In this document: positions 6,157 to 14,091 of the stretch, in pieces
Layout: every line of letters starts with the position of its first letter
Position numbering within the stretch: the first letter of the stretch is position 1
NCBI GenBank assembly: GCA_016784425.1
Contig: JADHUQ010000032.1
Span: 1 to 15,677, forward strand
Direction: 5' to 3'
DNA from: Candidatus Delongbacteria bacterium
Lineage (GTDB): Bacteria > CAIWAD01 > BS150m-G50
Length of the DNA stretch: 15,677 nt
Program-made: the position numbers and the translations under genes
Notes under the pieces: generated by a model
Database searches by the model: none
Told to the model about the DNA's origin: nothing
The model's input: the letters and a program-made list of their open reading frames with translations, nothing else

Positions 6157-7316
6157 AGGTTAATTCCGGTATCGGTTGGATACAGAACTGTTTGCAGATT
6201 TTTGGCCAGCCTCCCGGTAACACCCGGTTTTCCCAGACGGGCACGTAGCAGGTCGTACTCCTTCGTGTAAGCTTGGGCGACTTCAAGCGGTTGTGCCAGA
6301 TATTTGTCGATTTGTTTTACCAGTCGACTGCAGAGCGCATCCTGGAGCAGCTCTGGAATAACCTGCCGCTCCATGACAATATTGACCGGGCTGGCATACT
6401 CCAGCTTGACCAGCCATCGCGCCAGCAGCCAGCTGACAGGATGGAACCGGTAGTACATCAGTTGTGGTGTTCCAGCCAGGGCCGTCTCAAGGTTGGCGGT
6501 CCCGGAGGCGACTGCAGCGAAATCGCTGTGATACATCGCGTTATGGGAGCTGCCGAACAGGGCTGTTAACCCAGTGTCAATGACACTTTCCGCATAATGC
6601 CCCGCCAGATTTGCTGAAGCAAAGTGAACCGCAAACTGTACTGCCGGATGCCGTCGCCGCAGAATTTGAGCTGCCTCCAGTGCCGGGGGCAACAGCTGGG
6701 CAATCTCCTGTTCACGACTGCCGGGGAAGAATGTTATCAAAGGTTGTGTGGTTTTCAACTGATGCTGCAGGAAATACTCAGCGCGATCCTGATCCGCTGC
6801 CACCAGGTCGACCAGGGGGTGACCCTCATAGATAGCCCGCCCACCAGCCCTGGTGATATGAGCCGGTTCAAAAGGAAATATACAGAGCACCAGATCTGTC
6901 AGGCGTGCCAGCTTCACCACCCGGCGATAACGCCAGGCCCAGAATTTAGGACTGATATAGTAGACGATCTTGGGTAATGCACGGCGCAGCCGGCGCGCCA
7001 GGATGAGGTTGAAACCAGGGAAATCTACCAGCAGCAACAGGTCCGGTTTGAACTCGAGTATGTCCCGTTCCACCTCCCGCAGGGCTTGCGACAGCCTGCG
7101 CCAGCGACGTAAAACCTCCACCAGCCCCATGGCGGCGAGTTCCCGGTGATGATGCAAGAGGGTCATACCTTCCTGCTGAAGTCGATCGCCACCCACCCCG
7201 CGGAGAGACAGATCGGGTTGCAGACGCTTCATTTCCCTGACCAGTGGAGCAGTCAACAGGTCGCCGGAAGCTTCACCGGCAACGATATAGACCCTCTTAC
7301 AGTCCGCTGCAGGCAT
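6153..7316 (-). CDS. lpxB: Lipid-A-disaccharide synthase
   Basis: LpxB is a peripheral membrane GT19 glycosyltransferase that joins lipid X and UDP-diacylglucosamine into the lipid A disaccharide. The 387-residue length fits. Family signatures in order are VYIVAGEASGDLL (9-21), RGVGGDRLQQEGM (39-51), LVDFPGFN (96-103, with D98 at the position of the catalytic Asp), YYISPKFWAWRYRR (119-132), CIFPFEP (145-151), YEGHPLVD (163-170) and FFPGSREQEI (196-205). Its 5' end overlaps the methyltransferase gene by 20 nt, and its stop forms an ATGA overlap with the next acyltransferase. The Shine-Dalgarno is weak (GGA), consistent with translational coupling. Confidence 0.96.
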   Translation of the reverse strand: MPAADCKRVYIVAGEASGDLLTAPLVREMKRLQPDLSLRGVGGDRLQQEGMTLLHHHRELAAMGLVEVLRRWRRLSQALREVERDILEFKPDLLLLVDFPGFNLILARRLRRALPKIVYYISPKFWAWRYRRVVKLARLTDLVLCIFPFEPAHITRAGGRAIYEGHPLVDLVAADQDRAEYFLQHQLKTTQPLITFFPGSREQEIAQLLPPALEAAQILRRRHPAVQFAVHFASANLAGHYAESVIDTGLTALFGSSHNAMYHSDFAAVASGTANLETALAGTPQLMYYRFHPVSWLLARWLVKLEYASPVNIVMERQVIPELLQDALCSRLVKQIDKYLAQPLEVAQAYTKEYDLLRARLGKPGVTGRLAKNLQTVLYPTDTGINL

Positions 7317-7884
7317 ACAGGGTCCGAATGACGAAAATCAACAGCACGGTCACCAGGATGGCTTCCTGGGTGCGCCTTTCCGATTGAAAAGCTCGACGCC
7401 AGTCCATGGTTCCGGGTTGTGAGTCACCCTCCCCGTGCCAGGGCAGCAGCCGGGGAAATATACGTGGCACATGGCGCTGGTACTCCTCGTATTTTCCACC
7501 GAACAGGGATTGCAGCTTTTCCTCCTCTAATTGTATAATCAGAGTGTACTGCCAGAGGAACCAGAGGAAAACCAGCAACAGCAGCCAGGGCCAGCTGGGT
7601 GACATGGCCAACACCATTCCACAGTAAATCAGCATATTACCGGTATAAAGGGGATTACGAACGAACGCGTAGGGGCCGCTGGTGACCAGTTGGTCAGCGC
7701 CAACATGGCGGGTGCGTGTGATTGAACCGGCATGTCCAACCGCCCAGAGTCGTAGGAGTTCCCCTGCCAGTACCAGCACCATGCCGGCAATAAAAGCGGA
7801 CCAGTTGAACTCCAGCCACCAGAGTCCGAGGAGCAGGAACGGTATCGGTGTGTAGCTGCGTAGTCTAAAAAGTAGATTCCTCAT
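7297..7884 (-). CDS. Integral-membrane methyltransferase of the ICMT/PEMT-like family
   Basis: This 195-residue membrane protein carries the isoprenylcysteine/phospholipid methyltransferase signature: SGPYAFVRNPLYTG at 69-82 (SAM-binding region) and EEEKLQSLFGGKYEEYQRHVPR at 120-141, split here by function into the acidic EEE and the EYQRHVPR elements. Hydrophobic segments lie at about 12-48, 84-118 and 175-190. The last segment follows the methyltransferase core and is an added C-terminal membrane helix. It is coupled to gamma-glutamyltranspeptidase (ATGA overlap) and to lpxB (20-nt overlap). Bacterial members methylate varied lipid or thiol substrates, and none can be named here. Context suggests an envelope-related role, but that is inference. 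Confidence 0.8.
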   Translation of the reverse strand: MRNLLFRLRSYTPIPFLLLGLWWLEFNWSAFIAGMVLVLAGELLRLWAVGHAGSITRTRHVGADQLVTSGPYAFVRNPLYTGNMLIYCGMVLAMSPSWPWLLLLVFLWFLWQYTLIIQLEEEKLQSLFGGKYEEYQRHVPRIFPRLLPWHGEGDSQPGTMDWRRAFQSERRTQEAILVTVLLIFVIRTLYACSGL

Positions 7885-9566
7885 GGCAAATTCCCCCGGG
7901 CCGAACCATCCACCCTGGAGTCAGATCCACCATAGAGCAGTCCGGTGGCAGCATCGCGCCATACCCCTTGAGCAGCGCTCCAGTGACCGGTCCGGTAAAC
8001 CTGATATCCATACTGACGGAGGTTCCAGAGTACATCGTCAGGCAGATCCGGTTCCAGGCGGATGTAGTCGGGGCGCCACTGATAGTGGAATCGTGGTGCG
8101 TCGATCGCTGCCTGGATATCCATTTCAAAGTCGATGGTATTGATGATGGTCTGCAGGACAGTGGTAATTATTTTGGCACCGCCGGGTGACCCGATCACCA
8201 GCTGCAACCGGTCGTCACGGGTGATGATGGTCGGGGTCATACTGCTGAGGGGGCGTTTCCCCGGCTGAATTGAATTCGCTTCAGAGCCGATCAAACCGTA
8301 ATAATTGGGTACACCCGGTTGCATCGAGAAGTCATCCATCTCATTATTCAACAGCACGCCGGTACCGGGCAGAATCACGCCGGAACCGAAACGGGTGTTG
8401 ATAGTGCAGGTCATACTGACAGCGTTGCCCTCCCCGTCGACGACAGAAATGTGGGAGGTGTGCTCCCCCTCCTGCCAGGGGAGCGGATCGCCTGCTCCCG
8501 GTAATCTCTCCCGCTGTACCCGGCTGTACCGTTCCCGCTGGGTAGCTGCATAACCCTTGCTGGTCAGGCCCTCTACCGGAACCGGGAAGAAAGCGGGATC
8601 ACCCAGCCAGAGACTGCGATCGGCGTAAGCATACCCCATGGCAGAGGCGACAGTGTGTATATAGCGGGAGGACAGCAGCCCCAGCTGCGCCAGATCGAAC
8701 TCCTCCAGATAGTTGAGCATCTGGATCAGGTGCACCCCGCCGGAGCTGGGTGGAGGCATTGAATAAACCGTACAGCCACGGTAACTCCCGGTTACCGGCT
8801 CCATCAGCCTGACGGTGTAACCGGCCAGATCGGCAGCCCTCACCAACCCGCCGTTCTCCCACATCCAGCTGTCCAAAGTGGCGGCAAATTCCCCGTAATA
8901 AAAGTAATCGGGACCGCGGTCGGCCAACAGCCTCAGGGTTACCGCCAATTCTGGTTGCACCAGCAGCTCACCCAGACCGAGTAGCGTGCTGTCCTGGTGG
9001 AAGAAGAGGGCGCGGGTACCGGGATGCTGCAACAGCTTCTCCCGGTTGTCCTCCAGGCGTTGAACCCAGGTGAGATCAATGAGAAATCCATCCGCAGCCA
9101 GTTGGATGGCCGGTTGCAGGACTGTCGACCAGGACAGTTTTCCCCAGTCCTGATTAGCCCGGTAAAATAGTGCCACCTCACCGGGGACGGCGACAGCCAG
9201 CGCTCCGTCAAAGGAAAGCTCCGGTCGCGGTTCGCGGGTCAGCGGATCCAGAAACATGTCGGATGTTGCCGCTGCCGGTGCCGATTCGCGTCCATCCAGT
9301 GCTGTAACTGCGTGGCTGGTACCATCGTAATGCAACAGGAATCCGCCACCGCCGATTCCGGAAGAGTACATCTCTACCACTCCCAGCACAAACCCCGCCG
9401 CGACTGCAGCATCGACGGCACTTCCCCCCTGTTCCAGCATCAGGGCACCGGCATCTGTAGCGTGCCGGTTTGGTGTTGCCAGCATCCAGGAGGTACTCCA
9501 GACCGGATGGGGTGCAGCAGCCAGGGCTGGTAGTCCAGAAACCAGCAGCACTGCCAGCGACCACAT
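7881..9566 (-). CDS. ggt: Gamma-glutamyltranspeptidase (Ntn hydrolase), exported
   Basis: The enzyme hydrolyses or transfers the gamma-glutamyl group of glutathione and similar peptides in the periplasm, after self-cleaving into two subunits. The proposed ATG (9566) has AGGAG 10 nt upstream and gives a clean signal peptide, MWSLAVLLVSGLPALAAA. A longer frame from 9632 would overlap the OsmC gene and has no clear ribosome site. In the 561-residue form, NRHATDAGALMLEQGGSAVDAAVA is the N-terminal family stretch (33 onward, in two parts), LDGRESAP holds the glutamyl-binding Arg93, and the nucleophile is Thr370 in HTSHISVVDGEGNAV. LLNNEMDDFS, RPLSSMTPTI and GSPGGAKI follow. All key residues are present, so it should be active. 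A role in glutathione or gamma-glutamyl peptide recycling is known for the family. Confidence 0.94.
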   Translation of the reverse strand: MWSLAVLLVSGLPALAAAPHPVWSTSWMLATPNRHATDAGALMLEQGGSAVDAAVAAGFVLGVVEMYSSGIGGGGFLLHYDGTSHAVTALDGRESAPAAATSDMFLDPLTREPRPELSFDGALAVAVPGEVALFYRANQDWGKLSWSTVLQPAIQLAADGFLIDLTWVQRLEDNREKLLQHPGTRALFFHQDSTLLGLGELLVQPELAVTLRLLADRGPDYFYYGEFAATLDSWMWENGGLVRAADLAGYTVRLMEPVTGSYRGCTVYSMPPPSSGGVHLIQMLNYLEEFDLAQLGLLSSRYIHTVASAMGYAYADRSLWLGDPAFFPVPVEGLTSKGYAATQRERYSRVQRERLPGAGDPLPWQEGEHTSHISVVDGEGNAVSMTCTINTRFGSGVILPGTGVLLNNEMDDFSMQPGVPNYYGLIGSEANSIQPGKRPLSSMTPTIITRDDRLQLVIGSPGGAKIITTVLQTIINTIDFEMDIQAAIDAPRFHYQWRPDYIRLEPDLPDDVLWNLRQYGYQVYRTGHWSAAQGVWRDAATGLLYGGSDSRVDGSARGNLP

Positions 9567-9609
9567 ATTCAAGCTTCTCCTATACCTGCCAGGGAGGGTG
9601 GGAACGGGA

Positions 9610-10035
9610 TTATCTGGGTGGGAGAATTTCATAAGTTGTTTCCATTTCTACAGTCGCACGCAACATCGGTGCAACTGAACAGTAACGTTCCTCTGAGAGC
9701 TTGATGGCCTTCTCTACCTTGGCGGGATCGATATCGGTGCCATAAAAGAGATAGTTCACCGCGATATGGGTAAACACCTTGGGATGTTCTTCTGCCCGAA
9801 CACCCTCGACCTGTAATTCATAATCATCAAGAGGGACTTTCATTTTCCGCAGGATACTGAGTACATCCATGGAGGTACAACCCGCCAGACCGATCAGAAT
9901 CAGCTCCAGCGGCCGGGAAGCGGCGTCATAACCACCAAAATCCTCCGTACCGTCCAGGGGAATCCAGTGGTTACTGCTCCCCTTGCCCACCAGGGTCATC
10001 CCCTGGCTGCCGACCCGCTTTACCACTGCCTTCAT
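9610..10035 (-). CDS. OsmC/Ohr-family protein (YhfA-like)
   Basis: OsmC-family proteins are small homodimers, many of which reduce organic hydroperoxides through two cysteines. This 141-residue form has both: Cys53 in GLAGCTSMDVL and Cys119 in RYCSVAPML. Asp/Ser-rich RPLELILIGLAGC precedes the first, and the fold ends in the usual beta segment METTYEIL. The spacing and length fit the YhfA-like subgroup rather than Ohr proper. The ATG at 10035 is preferred because GGGAGGA lies about 4 nt upstream; an ATG at 10047 overlaps the stop of the protease gene and lies ahead of that Shine-Dalgarno. It sits 11 to 23 nt after the S41 protease and just ahead of ggt, which suits a thiol or oxidative stress theme, although that link is inferred. 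Confidence 0.88.
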   Translation of the reverse strand: MKAVVKRVGSQGMTLVGKGSSNHWIPLDGTEDFGGYDAASRPLELILIGLAGCTSMDVLSILRKMKVPLDDYELQVEGVRAEEHPKVFTHIAVNYLFYGTDIDPAKVEKAIKLSEERYCSVAPMLRATVEMETTYEILPPR

Positions 10036-10046
10036 TGTTCCTCCCA

Positions 10047-11723
10047 TTATTCAACTACCAGATTTAACATACTCAACCATTCCGTCCTATGCTGCAACAG
10101 GTCCATTGCTCTTTCCAGAACAGGATCCTGCCGCAGGCTGGCCCGTACCCGGCCGGATGAACCCTCCAGACGATCAGCCAGCTCCAGCAGTAACAAACGG
10201 GATACCTCTTCCCGGTACTGCGCGAACTCAGCTGCCAGGTTGCTCTCCATCCCGAGACGAAGTTGCTGCAAGGTGACCAATACTGTCTCCGGATACTCCT
10301 CCCGGTTAATGATCGCCTCCAGGCTATCGAGTTCTGCTGCTCCCGCTGCCGGCAACTTGAACTCACTGTCCGCCAGAAATATACTCAATCCGTCAAGCAG
10401 TGACTCCGATACCTCCACCGCAACCGGCAGCTGTTGCCGGATCTCAAGTTCCGTCAAATAATCAAAGACCTTGCGTTGACGCCAGATTTCTCCGGTAAAC
10501 CGACTGAGAGTTACCGCTTCAACTTCGATATCCGGAATAATACCACGCCCGGAGAGGACCTCACGACCGTGGCTGGTGCTGTAGAGAGTATCGCCGCTGA
10601 TATTCATTGCGCTCAGCTCATGGTCGAGGGTTTCGTTATCGCGAAAATACTCTACACGCTGGATCAGGCGACCGGAAGGAAGATAATAACGTGCTTTAGT
10701 GATCTTCAGGGTCTTTTCACTCGGCAGGTTGATTACCCCCTGCACGAGACCCTTACCGAAGGAATTGACACCGATGATAACGGCGCGATCATGATCCTGC
10801 AGGGTACCGGCAACAATCTCCGCGGCGGAGGCAGTGCCCTGGTCGACCAGCACTACCAGCGGCATTCCCGGCGGCAGCAGCGGTGCACGTGTGCTGCTGA
10901 ACTGTTCCAGCAGTTCACCGTTACGCCCCCGGGTGGATACAATAGGAGCCTCCAGCGGCAGAAAGAGGTCGGAGACATCCACAGCTGCGCTCAGCAGACC
11001 GCCGGGATTGGAGCGCAGATCGAGGACCAGAGCTGCCATGTCCTGCAAACGCAGGTCTACCAGGGCGGTCTCAAGATCGATCGCTGCTTTCTCAGAGAAT
11101 CCATTGAGCTTGATGTAACCGATATTTTTCTCGAGCAGTGTTGAGAGCTGCACGTCATGCAGTAGAATAATCTCCCGTTTGAAGGCGAACTCCATCGTAC
11201 CACTGAGACCGGGGCGTTCGATGCGCAGGCTGACCGGTGTACCTGGTAGACCACGCATGTAAGTCACTGCTTCATCCAGCGGCATTTCGGTAATGTCGAT
11301 ACTGTCTACCGCCAGGATGATATCTCCCGGTCGCAACCCGGCACGAGCCGCCGGTGTGCCGTCGAAAGGTGCTATCACAGTGAGGCGCCGCTCTGCTCCC
11401 TGCAGACCGACCCGCATACCGATACCGCCGTATTCACCGCGTGACCGATCGCGCAGACGCTCTGTGCCCTGTTGATCAAAAAAGGCGGTGTAGGGATCGA
11501 GCTCATCCAGCATGCCATCTACAGCGGCCTGGATAAAGGGCTCCGGATTAACGACATCAACATAGTTCTCGATGATGTTGAGATATATTTCTGAGAACAG
11601 GCTCACGTTCTTCCTGGTCTCGCGATAGTAGTTGTCCGCTTTTGAAGCGGAATAGACGCTCAAGGCCACTGTAGTCAGTACCAGCAGTGTTATCAGGATT
11701 TTTCTTCTCATGATCAGGTCCAT
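10047..11723 (-). CDS. S41 C-terminal processing peptidase (CtpA/Prc-like), exported
   Basis: This periplasmic serine protease trims C-termini of envelope proteins. An N-terminal hydrophobic segment (about 7-25) after MRRK acts as signal or anchor. The pre-domain ends in LDELDPYTAFF (72-82). A PDZ domain spans roughly 97-175 with AGLRPGDIILAVD (128-140). The catalytic core has DLRSNPGG (235-242), Ser299 in GTASAAEI and the general base Lys324 in FGKGLVQ. YYLPSGRLIQ and GIIPDIEVE follow. The region after about 395 (some 160 residues) is a helical C-terminal extension not needed for the core fold, resembling long S41 proteins of Bacteroidota-like lineages. The start is not certain: ATG at 11711 is a near alternative, and neither has a strong Shine-Dalgarno. 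It lies 11 nt after tmk. Confidence 0.93.
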   Translation of the reverse strand: MDLIMRRKILITLLVLTTVALSVYSASKADNYYRETRKNVSLFSEIYLNIIENYVDVVNPEPFIQAAVDGMLDELDPYTAFFDQQGTERLRDRSRGEYGGIGMRVGLQGAERRLTVIAPFDGTPAARAGLRPGDIILAVDSIDITEMPLDEAVTYMRGLPGTPVSLRIERPGLSGTMEFAFKREIILLHDVQLSTLLEKNIGYIKLNGFSEKAAIDLETALVDLRLQDMAALVLDLRSNPGGLLSAAVDVSDLFLPLEAPIVSTRGRNGELLEQFSSTRAPLLPPGMPLVVLVDQGTASAAEIVAGTLQDHDRAVIIGVNSFGKGLVQGVINLPSEKTLKITKARYYLPSGRLIQRVEYFRDNETLDHELSAMNISGDTLYSTSHGREVLSGRGIIPDIEVEAVTLSRFTGEIWRQRKVFDYLTELEIRQQLPVAVEVSESLLDGLSIFLADSEFKLPAAGAAELDSLEAIINREEYPETVLVTLQQLRLGMESNLAAEFAQYREEVSRLLLLELADRLEGSSGRVRASLRQDPVLERAMDLLQHRTEWLSMLNLVVE

Positions 11724-11734
11724 TCAGGTTTGTA

Positions 11735-12358
11735 TCACATTTCCTTTAAAGCAGTCTGGGTGCGATCCGCGATGAGAGTATGGAGTTTACTCCGTTCCAG
11801 CCTGCCGTCCAGTACCAGGAAACGTCGCTGGTTTCTGGCAGCTATCTCCAGATACCCCTCACGTACTCTCTCGAAAAAAGGGAGTTGCTGCTGTTCGATA
11901 CGATCAAGCTCCCCCTGCAGCCGTCCCAGTGATTCAACTGGTGGGACATCAATAAAGAAGGTCAGCAGCGGCTCCACCCCGCAAGGAACCACCCGGTGCA
12001 ACTCCTCCAGCAGCGAGAGGTCGAGACCGCGTCCGTACCCCTGGTAGGCTGTGGAAGAATCGTAATACCGATCGAGTATGACGATTTTACCCTCAGTCAG
12101 CGCCGGACGAATGACCTCGGCAACCAGCTGTGCGCGGCTGGCTTCATATAGCAGCAGCTCCGCCAGATCATCCATCTCGTCCAGGTTAACATCCAGCAGC
12201 AGTTCCCGAATTCGCTCCGAGATTGGTGTACCGCCCGGTTCGCGCAGGACGATCACTTCCCAACCCTGCTTCCCCAGCAGGTCAGCCAGGGAGCTGATCT
12301 GGGTTGATTTACCGGAACCGTCCAGACCTTCAAATGAAAACAGGGCACCTTTTTTCAT
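11735..12358 (-). CDS. tmk: Thymidylate kinase (dTMP kinase)
   Basis: Tmk phosphorylates dTMP to dTDP with ATP in the cytosol, an essential step for dTTP. The 207-residue length is standard. The P-loop is FEGLDGSGKST (9-19), followed by REPGGTPISERIR, the dTMP-binding region. The LELLLYEASRAQL-type stretch has the family's ASRAQ, and DRYYDSSTAYQGYGRGL holds the DRY motif and the lid. No lid-Arg pattern stands out as missing. The ATG has AGAGGA 4 nt upstream. It follows rsmI by 53 nt and precedes the protease gene by 11 nt. Confidence 0.97.
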   Translation of the reverse strand: MKKGALFSFEGLDGSGKSTQISSLADLLGKQGWEVIVLREPGGTPISERIRELLLDVNLDEMDDLAELLLYEASRAQLVAEVIRPALTEGKIVILDRYYDSSTAYQGYGRGLDLSLLEELHRVVPCGVEPLLTFFIDVPPVESLGRLQGELDRIEQQQLPFFERVREGYLEIAARNQRRFLVLDGRLERSKLHTLIADRTQTALKEM

Positions 12359-12411
12359 TCATTCCTCTGTATCAGGTAAACATACGGCACACCGGGCAGG
12401 ATCTGGAAAGT

Positions 12412-13131
12412 CTAGTCGCCAGCAGCGTCAACCTGTCGATTTCTCTTTTCGAAGAGAGCATGCCCTTCCAGGAGTAGTACATATTCACCCCGGGGAGAAC
12501 GGTTCTGCTGCGCTTCCAGCAATTCGGTCACAGTCCCGCGCTGGAACTCCTCGTGGGCTTTGGTCAGTTCCCGCGCAATCACCAGCCGTCGTTGCGGCGC
12601 GAGCGTGGCCAGACGCTCCAGTGCGTCAAGCAGGCGATGCGGTGATTCATAAAACACGGTGGTAGCACTGTTTTGTGTCAGCCGGGTAAACCGCCCTGCA
12701 CGGCCCTTTTTACGGGGGAGAAAACCCTCAAAGACAAAACGGTCGGTCGGTAGACCGGAAGCCACCAGGGCGGCCGTGTGCGCCGAGGGGCCGGGGATCG
12801 GTGTGACCGTCAACCCGGCATCGAGTACGGCAGCTACCAGTCGATAGCCGGGGTCACTGATACCAGGCATCCCCGCGTCGGAGATCAAACCGCCCCGCTC
12901 ACCTGATTGCAGGCGTCCCACCAACCTTGCCACTACACCCGGTCGGGAAAAATCATGATAGCTGGTCAACGGGGTATCGATATCATGATGTTGCAGCAGG
13001 CGTCGAGAGAGGCGGGTATCTTCCGCTGCTATGAAATCCACCTCCTGCAGAATGCGAACAGCCCGCAGAGTGATATCCTCCAGGTTACCGATGGGGGTGG
13101 CGACCAGATACAGGTCAGCGGTTTCCTTCAT
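12412..13131 (-). CDS. rsmI: 16S rRNA (cytidine-1402-2'-O)-methyltransferase, lacking the usual C-terminal domain
   Basis: RsmI methylates the 2'-OH of C1402 in the 16S rRNA decoding centre using SAM. The tetrapyrrole methylase fold is clear: LYLVATPIGNLEDITLRA near the N-terminus, AAEDTRLSRRLL, LISDAGMPGISDPGYRLV, IPGPSAHTAAL, SGLPTDRFVFEGFLPRKKG, FYESPHRLLDAL, VIARELTKAHEE and EYVLLLEG. The ATG at 13131 is chosen: it gives the normal short N-terminus and has GAGG just upstream. A longer frame reaching 13242 would run into nadE. The protein is 239 residues, whereas E. coli RsmI is about 286; the C-terminal helical domain of some 45 residues is missing. Only 53 nt separate its stop from tmk, so no frameshifted remainder fits. 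Confidence 0.94.
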   Translation of the reverse strand: MKETADLYLVATPIGNLEDITLRAVRILQEVDFIAAEDTRLSRRLLQHHDIDTPLTSYHDFSRPGVVARLVGRLQSGERGGLISDAGMPGISDPGYRLVAAVLDAGLTVTPIPGPSAHTAALVASGLPTDRFVFEGFLPRKKGRAGRFTRLTQNSATTVFYESPHRLLDALERLATLAPQRRLVIARELTKAHEEFQRGTVTELLEAQQNRSPRGEYVLLLEGHALFEKRNRQVDAAGD

Positions 13132-13201
13132 TTGCCTCGGTGATCCAGAAGTCATAGCCGACCCGCAAGTTTTCAATTGAGGAGCGGGCTGATGACAGCG
13201 C

Positions 13202-14050
13202 TTAGCGCAGGTTGTCCCGGTTAAGGTGGAAATCGATACCAATGGTGCGGGTGCTCAGTTTGGGAATCAGCGGACCCATGCGCTTGAACTGGGTACGACT
13301 GATCAAATCCTGGACATGCCTGACCAGTTTTTCCTCCAGGCCCTGTTCCAGGGCGTCAGCAATGGTACAGCGGTTATCAACCAGCACCCGCAGCACACAA
13401 TCCAGCCGATCATAACTCCAGCCCAGATCCTGCTCGTCGGTCTGGCCCTCTACCAGGTCGGCGCTGGGGGGTTTGTGGCGGATTTCATCCGGAATTCCCA
13501 GCCATTCCGCCATTTGAAACAGCTGAGTTTTGTAAAGATCGCCCAGCGGATTGATCGCACTGGCCAGGTCACCAAAAAGGGTACCATAGCCCAGCATCAG
13601 TTCTGATTTGTTGCTGGTTCCCAGTACCAGCGCCTGCTGCTGCTGGGAGAGATCGAAGAGAGTCAGCATGCGGGCTCGTGCCATCAGGTTACCCCGACGC
13701 AGCTCATCCGCATCGGGGTGTCGTTCCAGGTAAGCGTCGACAACAGCGGTCACCGGTTCCAGCAGAGTGGGAATACCGAGTTTTTCCGCCAGCAGATCAG
13801 CATGGGCCGCACTGTCGGGACTACTGGTGCGATAGGGCATCTTGACACCCGTTACCTGCCCGGCACCCAACGCGTTTACAGCCAGCGCCGCACTCACTGC
13901 TGAATCGATACCACCGGAAAGCCCCAGCAGTACCCGCTCGAAGCCGCTGTTGTGCACCTCCTCACGGATGAATTCGGTCAGGATACCGGTGACAAGTTCC
14001 GGGTTGATCGCCAGCGAATCGATACAGACAGGTGAGGTCTTTGTCTTCAT
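13202..14050 (-). CDS. nadE: NH3-dependent NAD+ synthetase
   Basis: NadE amidates deamido-NAD to NAD+ with ATP, the last step of NAD synthesis. It is a single-domain N-type ATP pyrophosphatase of 282 residues with no nitrilase-like glutaminase domain, so it should use ammonia. The PP-loop LLGLSGGIDSAV is at 41-52, followed by VKMPYRTSSPDSAAHA, NLMARARM, LVLGTSNKSELMLGYGTLFGD and a KPPSADLVEGQTDEQDLG stretch that closes over the substrate. The C-terminal KRMGPLIPKLSTRTIG is typical of archaeal-like and many bacterial single-domain forms. It starts 41 nt after the transaminase gene. The Shine-Dalgarno is poor. Together with nadB at the far end of the gene train, two of the NAD pathway steps occur here. 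Confidence 0.95.
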   Translation of the reverse strand: MKTKTSPVCIDSLAINPELVTGILTEFIREEVHNSGFERVLLGLSGGIDSAVSAALAVNALGAGQVTGVKMPYRTSSPDSAAHADLLAEKLGIPTLLEPVTAVVDAYLERHPDADELRRGNLMARARMLTLFDLSQQQQALVLGTSNKSELMLGYGTLFGDLASAINPLGDLYKTQLFQMAEWLGIPDEIRHKPPSADLVEGQTDEQDLGWSYDRLDCVLRVLVDNRCTIADALEQGLEEKLVRHVQDLISRTQFKRMGPLIPKLSTRTIGIDFHLNRDNLR

Positions 14051-14063
14051 ATGCGACTGTCGG

Positions 14064-14076
14064 GCAGCCAGGCTGC
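14064..14076 (-). other. Short GC-rich dyad between the transaminase and nadE
   Basis: GCAGCC-A-GGCTGC is a perfect 13-bp inverted repeat in the 41-nt gap, 14 nt before the nadE ATG. As RNA it gives a five-pair stem with a three-base loop. No T-run follows, so it is not a standard terminator. It may tune nadE translation or mRNA stability. Confidence 0.3.
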
Positions 14077-14091
14077 TTACGATCCGTTTAG

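Noticed and set aside
10434..11144. Plus-strand open frame of 236 codons opposite the S41 protease
   Set aside because: Antisense to the catalytic core of a well-supported protease, with no recognisable motif.
13198..13208. GCGCT-T-AGCGC palindrome over the nadE stop codon
   Set aside because: The hairpin would have almost no loop and no T-run, so a terminator is not supported.
13132..13242. N-terminal extension of RsmI reaching into nadE
   Set aside because: The extra 37 residues match nothing in the family, and the ATG at 13131 gives the normal RsmI N-terminus.
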